From Pseudo-nitzschia pungens (lineage: Eukaryota > Bacillariophyta > Bacillariophyceae > Bacillariales > Bacillariaceae): a DNA stretch of 64,000 nucleotides. The translations under genes were made by a program, and so were the position numbers. Each line of letters opens with the position of its first letter. Within the stretch, counting starts at the first letter, position 1. The notes under the pieces are model-generated. The model did not search any database, had not been told where the DNA came from, and saw only the letters and a list, made by a program, of their open reading frames with translations. Positions 31,310-40,882 of this stretch are shown here, in pieces. Where the stretch lies: positions 124,001 through 188,000 of the forward strand of contig CM074761.1 in NCBI GenBank assembly GCA_037355855.1. The letters are read 5' to 3'.

Positions 31310-33080
31310 GCCTACAGCAAATGCTGAATCGATACAATACGATTGATTGTTACAATACGATCGATTGGAATACGATCGATTGCAATCCAACACAAGAGCA
31401 ATACGACTGATTGCTATGATCGATTGCCACAATACGATCGATGCAATCCGATACAATACCATACGATCATTGCTACGATCGATTGCTACGATCGATTGCT
31501 ACGAAAACTCGATCACAAGCGCCCACGAACTTTGATCAACCCAAATCAAGGAATCATATCTACGTTCGATCGATACGATCGAAGATGGAGTTAAGAAGCT
31601 CAATACGATCGCTCAAATAACTCAACACGATCGATTGCTACGATAGCTCAATACGATCGACGATCAATCGATTGACCCATACGATCGACTGCTACAATAG
31701 CTCGATCAGCTCAGCAGCAGTATCATAACCGCTCGATACGATTGATCGCTACGATAGCTTTATACAATCGCCGATTCATACGATCCATCCATCCGATCGA
31801 TTGCAATCCGATACAAGATCAATACGATTGCTTGCTACTATAATCAATTGCTACAATCCGATCGACCACCACGATCGATCAATACGATCCTCCCGCAATT
31901 GCTACGATAGCTCAACACGATCGAAGCCCAATACGTTCGATTAACCCAATACGATCGACGCTCACTACGATCGGAGTTCCATACGATCGAAGCTCAATAC
32001 GATCGACGCTCAATACGTTCAATCGCTCCGATAGCTCAATACGATCGATTGCTACGATAGCTCAATGTGATCGATAACTACGATAGCCCAATACGATCGA
32101 AGATCAATCCAATCGACGCTCAATCCGCTTGCTTTCATACACCTTCAATTGCTTCTATCCTTCCCCATTCAGTTATCTGGGGCGATTCGAGAAGATAACC
32201 TCGCTGAAGAACAGCAGCACATTCATTATATGATCAATACAACCGAAGCTTGCTCAGATTGATTGCTATCCAATCGAAGATTGATACGATCGATTGCTAC
32301 AATACGATCGATTGCTATTCGATACAAGACCAATACGATCGATTGCTACGATCGATTACTACGATCGATTGCTACGATCGATTGCTACGATCGATTGCTC
32401 GATAGCTTGCTACGATCGATTGCTACGATCGATTGCCACAATTGATTGCTACGATCGACTGCTACGATCGATTGATACGATCGATTGATACGATCGATCG
32501 CTACAATACGATCCATTGCTACAATACGATCGATTGATACGACAGCTCCATACAATCGCCGATCAATACGATCCATCAATGAGACCGATTGTTCCGATAA
32601 CTCATAGCTCAATACGATCGATTGCAATCCGATCAAAGAACAATACGATCGATTGCTACAATACGATTGATTTCTACAATACGATCCATTGCAATACGAC
32701 CGACGATCAATGCGATCGCTTGCTACAATCACTTGCTACAGTGAATTGATACAATCAATTGATACAATACGATTGACCAATACGATCGATCAATACGATC
32801 GATCCTCAATACGACAGCTCGATACGATCGATTACAATCCAATACAAGAGCAACACGACCGATTGCTACGATCGCTTACTACAATACGATCGATTGCAGT
32901 CCGATACAAGATCATTACGATCGATTGCTACGATCGATTGCTACGATCGCTTGCTACGATCGCTTGCTACGCTCGATTGCCACGATCGATTGCTACGATC
33001 GATTGCTACGATCGCTTGCTACGCTCGATTGCCACGATCGATTGCTACGATCGATTGCTACGATCGATTGCTACAATATG
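31310..33080. repeat. 13-bp GATCGATTGCTAC satellite
   Basis: About 1.8 kb of variants of GATCGATTGCTAC and related TACGATCGAT words. They are most regular at 32320-32480 and 32920-33075. Because 39 bp equals 13 codons, it gives open frames repeating RSIATIDCYDRLL, which are artefacts. It is extremely rich in CGATCG and ATCGAT palindromes. Confidence 0.9.
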
Positions 33081-33189
33081 ATCCATTGCTCTGATCTGAA
33101 TCAACAAACATCAAAAGACCAGACTCCTATGATTGTGTGTCACAGTCACCATGTCCATGAATCCACAGCACGCTCATTTTGCTCCTGCA

Positions 33190-33559
33190 ATCATGGATGG
33201 GGCGTATTAAATTGTAACCATGACACCTTTCATACCTGGACCCAATCCAGTCCACTACATGGGGCGCTATTTCAAGCCCTGTGCATTACTCATCCATATG
33301 GGGCGCAATCTCTGCGCTATTGCCCATCCTTCCATTCAACATGGGGCGCACTCTCTGCGCTATTGCCCAATCTTCCATTCAACATGGGGCGCACTCTCTG
33401 CGCTATTGCCCAGTCTTTCATTCAACATGGGGCGCATTCTCCACGCTATTGCCCATCCTTCGTTCATGGGGCGCAGAGCTTTGCGCTATGTGTGTTACGG
33501 TTCTCATGTCCATGAATACAGAGCAAGTTCCTCTTGCTCCTGCAATCATAGATGGGGCG
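33190..33559 (+). repeat. Tandem ~45-bp units with GGGGCG before the 3' LTR
   Basis: Contains a diverged LTR-start fragment (about 33205-33250), then roughly five units of about 45 bp. Each has CATGGGGCGC and CTGCGCTATTGCCC. The last GATGGGGCG abuts the 3' LTR and is in the place of a polypurine tract. Confidence 0.75.
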
Positions 33560-34061
33560 TGTTAAATTGTAACCGTAACACGGTTCATGACTGGATTCAA
33601 TCCAGTCACACGTCACATATTTCCCATGCGCATTTTGTGCACGGAGATAGTTTTCTACTGGGTTCCAGTACTGCTTGTACAGACAGAACAAAATACAGTA
33701 CTATTTGTACACGAACAGCAAGCAGAACACCCGGTAGCACTAACAAGACAGCAACGTCGAATCCTCGACAAGCTTGCCGTCCTCACATCTTTAGTTTAAC
33801 TCTGATTTGAATACCTTGATACTTACATCCTGCTCTCCTTGAGCAGCTCCCTGTAGAACTACAAGCCTAAGGTCTAACTGACTGAGCACACAGGTAGTCA
33901 GAATAGACCTGGTCGATTCGTTCGATCGTAGTGGTAAATCCGAGACTATCGATAGAACAGACCGGCACCTCAACCGGTTTGCATGCCTTTGATCTTGCTG
34001 TATATCTCCAAGCTTGCCCTGGGACCTATCAGCTTAAACCAGTTTCAGCTACATTTTAACA
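33560..34061 (+). repeat. 3' LTR (502 bp) of the gag-only element
   Basis: Same length and, by reading, same sequence as the LTR at 28169-28670. It is followed directly by the target duplication CAAAT. Confidence 0.92.
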
Positions 34062-35042
34062 CAAATCGCTGATAATTTTTGACATTTTTACTTAGAGTAT
34101 GGGGACCTCGCTGGAAAAATCAAGGGGTTGAGAGGAATTTCATCTAAAAATCAAAATGCACCTCCAGGGAACTAGGGGAGTCTTGTGGAAACTGAACAAA
34201 AAATCAAACCGCACCTCGTGGGAACTAGGGGAATCTCTCTTTAGTGAATCCCGTTTTCACTGGTTCCATGAAACCTGGAATTTTCCCGTGAGAAACGCCG
34301 GCTACGCCGGCGTGAAAACGTCGCGCTGCGCGCGAAAACGTGAAAATTCCGGTCGAAAGGCTTCCTCGACCTGGCATTTGAGAGTCTGAGAAGTTTCTTT
34401 GAGAAGCTGAGACACTGAGCTTTTGTAAAAGATTATGTGTTAGAAACATAAGGATAGTTCTTGTACTTTCATTTGTGTTCCCAAGAGACCCATTTTATTG
34501 CCCGGGTGGTGTGCTGTCCCATTTTCATCGCTTAGGTCTACAGGGGATCCAATCGGATTGATAAATTTTTAAAGTTTAAAATAATTCATGTTTGTGGTAC
34601 AAATTTTACGTATTTCTACGCTAAGCGATGCAGTATTTCAGGAACGCATAGATTAAGTGTCATCGATACAGTATTTTGGATTTTAATGAATTACGCACGA
34701 TTATTACTACTTCACTGAGGGCTTCAAACAGACAATGAAAGTAACCTTACCTTTTCATCCCATTGTCTATGATTCCCTTTCATTGGCTGTCAGCGCCACG
34801 TATAGGGGCTATAAGCGTCACTGAGAGGGGCATTGTCACTAAAAGGGGCTATCAGCGTTACTTTACGGAGCGATTCTGGATGTCAGCGTCACTTTTTGAG
34901 GCGCTAATCAATCAATCAAAACGAATCGTTGGCTTCGGGTCAATCCACGAATGAATCGAGTCGTTCGAAAGAACGAAAAGACCGCATTCACAACGTGCGG
35001 CCGAATCCATCATCGTCTAACACAAAGTAGAAGTAAGGTTAC
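34062..35042. other. Unique spacer between two LTR insertions
   Basis: About 980 bp. It holds two GGGAACTAGGGGA copies (34157-34230), a perfect stem-loop ACGCCGGC-TAC-GCCGGCGT (34295-34313), and GGGGCTAT-AGCGT-like repeats at 34804-34900. It ends in GTTAC, the target duplication of the next insertion. Short open frames show no domain. Confidence 0.55.
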
Positions 35043-35815
35043 TGTTAAATTGTAACCGTAACACGGTTCATGACTGGATTCAATCCAGTCACACGTCACA
35101 TATTTCCCATGCGCATTTTGTGCACGGAGATAGTTTTCTACTGGGTTCCAGTACTGCTTGTACAGACAGAACAAAATACAGTACTATTTGTACACGAACA
35201 GCAAGCAGAACACCCGGTAGCACTAACAAGACAGCAACGTCGAATCCTCGACAAGCTTGCCGTCCTCACATCTTTAGTTTAACTCTGATTTGAATACCTT
35301 GATACTTACATCCTGCTCTCCTTGAGCAGCTCCCTGTAGAACTACAAGCCTAAGGTCTATCGTGATGGGAGAAATAGGTGCAGCAGCAGTAGAAATTTGA
35401 AAAAATTCTTTCTCCGTCAATTCTTGGGGTTTGGAGACGCCGTTTGTGGTTGTTGCTAAACGCCGTAGCAGCAAAACGCCGTAGGAGCAGAGCGCCGTAG
35501 CAGCAATAATAGGGATAGGTTGTGTCGGTGACGACGGAAATGAGTACAGCAGGAGTAGAATTTTGAAAATTTCTTTCTCTGTCAATTCTTGGAGTTTGGA
35601 GACGCCGTTTGTACCATTATATCCACAATAACAAGGAGGACAATAATACCTGGAACGGCCTTGCAACAGGGAGCTTGGTGTTCCAGTGTAGAATTAAAAC
35701 TGTAACAGCGTCGATTCGGTCTTCTCGTTGTCGTCGTTGTCGTTGTTTCTTGTTATTTTCGTTGCTTGTAGATCTCCAGCTTTGCAAGCTTACAACAAGC
35801 TTGCGACTGTTAATC

Positions 35816-36819
35816 TGTTAAAATGTAGCTGAAACTGGTTTAAGCTGATAGGTCCCAGGGCAAGCTTGGAGATATACAGCAAGATCAAAGGCATGCAAAC
35901 CGGTTGAGGTGCCGGTCTGTTCTATCGATAGTCTCGGATTTACCACTACGATCGAACGAATCGACCAGGTCTATTCTGACTACCTGTGGGCTCAGTCAGT
36001 TAGACCTTAGGCTTGTAGTTCTACAGGGAGCTGCTCAAGGAGAGCAGGATGTAAGTATCAAGGTATTCAAATCAGAGTTAAACTAAAGATGTGAGGACGG
36101 CAAGCTTGTCGAGGATTCGACGTTGCTGTCTTGTTAGTGCTACCGGGTGTTCTGCTTGCTGTTCGTGTACAAATAGTACTGTATTTTGTTCTGTCTGTAC
36201 AAGCAGTACTGGAACCCAGTAGAAAACTATCTCCGTGCACAAAATGCGCATGGGAAATATGTGACGTGTGACTGGATTGAATCCAGTCATGAACCGTGTT
36301 ACGGTTACAATTTAACATGTTAAAATGTAGCTGAAACTGGTTTAAGCTGATAGGTCCCAGGGCAAGCTTGGAGATATACAGCAAGATCAAAGGCATGCAA
36401 ACCGGTTGAGGTGCCGGTCTGTTCTATCGATAGTCTCGGATTTACCACTACGATCGAACGAATCGACCAGGTCTATTCTGACTACCTGTGGGCTCAGTCA
36501 GTTAGACCTTAGGCTTGTAGTTCTACAGGGAGCTGCTCAAGGAGAGCAGGATGTAAGTATCAAGGTATTCAAATCAGAGTTAAACTAAAGATGTGAGGAC
36601 GGCAAGCTTGTCGAGGATTCGACGTTGCTGTCTTGTTAGTGCTACCGGGTGTTCTGCTTGCTGTTCGTGTACAAATAGTACTGTATTTTGTTCTGTCTGT
36701 ACAAGCAGTACTGGAACCCAGTAGAAAACTATCTCCGTGCACAAAATGCGCATGGGAAATATGTGACGTGTGACTGGATTGAATCCAGTCATGAACCGTG
36801 TTACGGTTACAATTTAACA
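35816..36819 (-). repeat. Head-to-tail LTR pair, minus orientation
   Basis: Two 502-bp LTRs joined directly (…TTTAACA|TGTTAAA… at 36317/36318) without extra bases. Both have CTGTGGGCTCAG where the reverse complement of the two LTRs at 28169 and 33560 would have CTGTGTGCTCAG. The pair thus shares a variant and comes from one different sister element. Confidence 0.92.
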
Positions 36820-37724
36820 CGCCCCATCTATGATTGCAGGAGCAAGAGGAACTTGCTCTGTATTCATGGACATGAGAACCGTAACACACATAGCGCAAAG
36901 CTCTGCGCCCCATGAACGAAGGATGGGCAATAGCGTGGAGAATGCGCCCCATGTTGAATGAAAGACTGGGCAATAGCGCAGAGAGTGCGCCCCATGTTGA
37001 ATGGAAGATTGGGCAATAGCGCAGAGAGTGCGCCCCATGTTGAATGGAAGGATGGGCAATAGCGCAGAGATTGCGCCCCATATGGATGAGTAATGCACAG
37101 GGCTTGAAATAGCGCCCCATGTAGTGGACTGGATTGGGTCCAGGTATGAAAGGTGTCATGGTTACAATTTAATACGCCCCATCCATGATTGCAGGAGCAA
37201 AATGAGCGTGCTGTGGATTCATGGACATGGTGACTGTGACACACAATCATAGGAGTCTGGTCTTTTGATGTTTGTTGATTCAGATCAGAGCAATGGATCA
37301 TATTGTAGCAATCGATCGTAGCAATCGATCGTAGCAATCGATCGTGGCAATCGAGCGTAGCAAGCGATCGTAGCAATCGATCGTAGCAATCGATCGTGGC
37401 AATCGAGCGTAGCAAGCGATCGTAGCAAGCGATCGTAGCAATCGATCGTAACAATCGATCGTAATGATCTTGTATCGGACTGCAATCGATCGTATTGTAG
37501 TAAGCGATCGTAGCAATCGGTCGTGTTGCTCTTGTATTGGATTGTAATCGATCGTATCGAGCTGTCGTATTGAGGATCGATCGTATTGATCGATCGTATT
37601 GGTCAATCGTATTGTATCAATTGATTGTATCAATTCACTGTAGCAAGTGATTGTAGCAAGCGATCGCATTGATCGTCGGTCGTATTGCAATGGATCGTAT
37701 TGTAGAAATCAATCGTATTGTAGC
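36318..37724 (-). repeat. 1,407-bp inverted repeat arm (partner 32655-34061)
   Basis: The arm is the reverse complement of 32655-34061 with very few differences seen (for example one C/T near 37450 and one in the LTR). The arms are separated by about 2.26 kb, so the region can form a large hairpin or cruciform. Confidence 0.9.
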
Positions 37725-37771
37725 TGGGACCTATCAGCTTAAACCAGTTTCAGCTACATTTTAACAGTTAC

Positions 37772-38918
37772 TACGTAACTACGTAATACGTAGTAATTAA
37801 TTAGGGTAAGGTACAGATTGTGAACGAAACTCCATATCAGGGGTTATTGTAATTATTACCTTACGGTGCCAGGTATCGTATGTACGAAGTACGTTACAGC
37901 AAAGAAGTCATTCTCAGGAAGCACAGAAAACAATAACAACAATACTTCGTACTGCAGTAATAGTAATGAAAACCGTCCGTATTGTACGTGATCAATCGAA
38001 AGCTTGAGACCTTGCCAATTCTGGCAATGGATACCTTTTGATCAAAGCTATCCCTGACAAAGTAGAAAGGGTTGAAGATATTGCAGCTGCTAAGAGGGAG
38101 CTGTGGCTTATACCCCCTCACAAAATGGTGGAGTACATGAAAACAAATAAACTCGCATGTACATACAGAAGATTTCTTACTCCCACAACTTGCTTGATGC
38201 TGGATGTCAAGAGTTAGGTCAAAGAATTGACTTTCCCAAAACCTCTCGCCAGTTCTTCGCAACCATTGACTCGGTGCCCGATGCCCGGTCTGTCATTCAC
38301 TCAGTCTCCGTCTACATAACATGTACGAAGTACAAGTGAAGTAAGAGAGCAAAGAACGTTCGTACTTGTACGAGTAAATTACTTCATACTACAAATGCAA
38401 TCGCACCGTACTTTAAGGTGAGTTGCACGAACCGCCATACGAGTATTCATTGCATCAAAATCACTTCGTGATTTGTCATTTCCATCATTCTCGATGAACT
38501 TCCAATCGTAATTGTAGTACGGTACTAGTAGTAGAAGAACTCTTACAGTACAAGTACGATTACCACTATGGTGAACGGTACGTCGTGGTAATCAGTAAAT
38601 AATAATGAACCATACAGCAACAGATGTACAAATCCAATTCATTTTTAATAGTTTTAAAAAACTGGAGATGTATTTTTTTGACGTGTACGCTCATCTCGAA
38701 ATAAGAATATTGATAAATGTTGCATGCTGTTGCGTTGTTCGCACTCAATAAGAGTTTTGCATGTTGTTCGAGTGGAAAATATATGTAAAATGTAAATGTA
38801 TCGAAGAACCCACAAAATGACTCTGACATGTTCTTCAGTCTTTTCACTGCTTTTGGTGTTTGGTGTGCGTCAATTAGCTTTGCAGAAAAAGCATTTAACT
38901 GACTGAAAAAAAGACTGA
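37772..38918. other. Intergenic region after the retroelement block
   Basis: AT-rich with TACGTAGTAAT and GTACGAAGTAC words. Minus-strand open frames at 37894-38262 and 38566-38973 have no domain; the second overlaps the 3' end of the glycoprotein gene in another frame. No gene called. Confidence 0.5.
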
Positions 38919-40816
38919 CTAGAAGATTGCAATCCACACAGTAACAACCAAAATTGCAACAGACATGGTCCATCCAGCACTGAAGATCATCCCTGGAGCA
39001 GTCAAATCATCACTGACAGTATCTGAAATGGCAACCGTGCTCGCAAAAAGTCCTTCACCATTTTCTGTGTCTGATTCTTGAAGCTGTCTACGGTCATTAG
39101 ATCCAGCTGAAAATTCAAAGGACAAACCAAACTCATCCAAGTCCAAACGACGTCCCGAAGACCAGAAAGAATCAAGACATGTTTTGGAAAACGGATCAAA
39201 GCAGCAGAATGAAAACATCGATCCGGATTGGTCGGAGGCATAATAACCCATACCGTCATCACAATTGAAGTCAGCTGAATATTTTTGAAAGAAGGCATGT
39301 TGCTGTCCAGTAATGTAATCACTGCTGGGAAACAAGTAACAAACTTTGATAAATTTTGTCACCTCTGGTACGTTGACTATCATTTTGTGTGCTGATGAAT
39401 AATCCATATCCGTCGCATACTGGATGAAATAAATTGTGAGTGGTAAGTATATAACCAAACATAGATTTCACAAACACAGTCAATTTAAGAAAACTCACAT
39501 CGGATTTGCTTGGCCGAATGTAAAGATCATTTGGGAGACACAGTGGAGAAGAAGTCATGGGATTTGATGTTTTGGAGGTATCATCTCCGTAAATTTGACC
39601 TCCGTTTGGTAACCCACCAGATTTCATAGTGTATTCCCAACCTCCTGTATTTTTGTACTCCAGCGTAAAATTAGTGATATCTGAGGCTTTAATGCAAACT
39701 GGAAGTCCATTGAGCGCTTCTGCACCAGTTTCATTGTAAGTTTTACCATGAGCACCCATAATTGGAAAACCTTCTTTCTTGCATGGAGGAGAATATGTGA
39801 GTGATACTTCACCACTGCATGTGAAGAATGTGTTCCCATTGCCAAAGTATCCTGCAGTCACAACACTGCTGATTACTGCAGCTTCTGCTCCAGCAGCCAC
39901 TCCAGAAGCTGATAGGTAACCAGTGGCATTGGTTAGGGTTGTTGTGAGGGCATCTGGTGCAGTGTTCACAACCAACTGACGCGAAGACGCTGAGTTCTCG
40001 CAGGTTACGTTCGTAAAATTTGACACACTGTAGTAATCGGCGAGTGCGCTCACACAGAGGGAAAAGTCTTGACCAATTTTGTATGATGTAGAAGCATTGC
40101 CACCTTTGGCACATAGATACGCATCCATCTCGATCGATTTGGTCACGTTCTCGGCAATTTTGTTTGTTGCAGTTGCATTGATAGTGACATTCTGGGAAAA
40201 GTTGGAAAACTTGGCTGTAAAGTCAACGTTGAGGGCCAACAGTGTATCGACATAGGAGACATACTCAGTACCGTTTGAAGAAGAATCAAATTCTTTCTTA
40301 ATACCTGTACGAGCGCCTGTAATGCATTGGAACAGATTGTTAGTGCTGAAATATCGTACAAACAACAAGTGAAGACTTGGGGCGAAATTTTGTGCTTTAC
40401 TTACAGAGATTCACCATCCCACCGGTACCTCCAGCAGATGTGTACGCTGGAGTTGTCGTCACATCTGGAATGGCGTATTCAGCAGCATAAATTATACTGT
40501 TCGAGCCTGTCTTTGTGTAGGACGGTCCTGTTACAGTCGTCGCATTGTAAGTGGAATTGAGGAGAAGCGTGCCATCACTGCATGGCGCACCATCTGGAGG
40601 ATTTGCGAAGAGCTCATGGGCAACCATGGCCGAAGCCGTACTTGTAGACTCAAAATATGTCTTGACCAAGAATGGAGAAACAGTAAGAACTTCACCATAT
40701 GGAGCTGCAGCAGAACCATCCCCCGCCGGACGGATTTCGTAGCCACCCATGACAGTAAGCCCATGGACAAACGTAGCCCCAGAGAGGGCAACAAAAGCTA
40801 GAGTGGCAAATCTCAT
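38919..40816 (-). CDS. Secreted or cell-surface N-glycoprotein with C-terminal membrane anchor (three exons)
   Basis: Exons on the minus strand are 40816-40405, 40316-39499 and 39419-38919. The GT-AG introns (88 and 79 nt) join in frame to 576 residues. Residues 1-20 are a clear signal peptide (MRFATLAFVALSGATFVHG). About a dozen N-x-S/T sequons are spread along residues 90-380 (for example NVT, NAT, NFT, NET). There are many Cys residues, a Cys-rich region near 460-490 (CCFDPFSKTC), and a hydrophobic C-terminal segment (AGWTMSVAILVVTVWIAIF) that suits a membrane or GPI-type anchor. I do not recognise the family. It is probably a cell-surface or cell-wall-associated protein. The leader just upstream of the ATG is a TTTTCG/TTTTTG repeat. 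Confidence 0.85.
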
Positions 40817-40821
40817 CGATG

Positions 40822-40882
40822 TTTTGGTTTTCGTTTTTGTTTTCGTTTTTGTTTTCGTTTTTGTTTTCGTTTTCGATTTTAT
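40822..40882 (-). repeat. AAAACGAAAAAC leader repeat of the glycoprotein gene
   Basis: On the minus strand, four to five 12-bp units of AAAACGAAAAAC end a few bases before the ATG at 40816, so they most likely lie in the 5' untranslated leader. Confidence 0.7.

Larger units (their letters stand above)
28169..34061 (+). mobile_element. Non-autonomous gag-only LTR retroelement
   Basis: A 5,893-bp element with two 502-bp LTRs (TGTTAAATTG... ...ATTTTAACA) in the same orientation and the 5-bp target duplication CAAAT (28164-28168 and 34062-34066). The 4.9-kb interior has one open frame with a Gag-like N-terminus. It has no protease, reverse transcriptase or integrase motifs. The rest is satellite and minisatellite. 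This is the layout of a LARD-type element moved by a partner in trans. The TGTTA...TAACA ends recall Copia LTRs, but the class is inference. Confidence 0.9.
35043..37766. mobile_element. Rearranged LTR insertion carrying an inverted two-LTR junction
   Basis: Flanked by GTTAC (35038-35042 and 37767-37771), so it entered as one unit. Order: LTR bases 1-317 (+, 35043-35359); inverted internal 5' part (35360-35815, reverse complement of 28671-29126); a full LTR (-, 35816-36317); a second full LTR (-, 36318-36819); inverted internal 3' part (36820-37724, reverse complement of about 32655-33559); last 43 bases of an LTR (+, 37724-37766). Read on the minus strand, the inner block is internal end-LTR-LTR-internal start, as in a two-LTR circle. 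Confidence 0.9.

Noticed and set aside
31310..33080. Possible CRISPR-like or promoter array
   Set aside because: Units are contiguous with no unique spacers, and the DNA is eukaryotic.
31330..33100. Open frames repeating RSIATIDCYDRLL
   Set aside because: They arise because three 13-bp satellite units make 13 codons; all frames are open and no domain is present.
33220..33810. Open frames with repeated GRTLCAIAQ-type units, also found inverted at 36569-37159
   Set aside because: They are readings of the ~45-bp GGGGCG repeat and the LTR start, duplicated by the inverted repeat.
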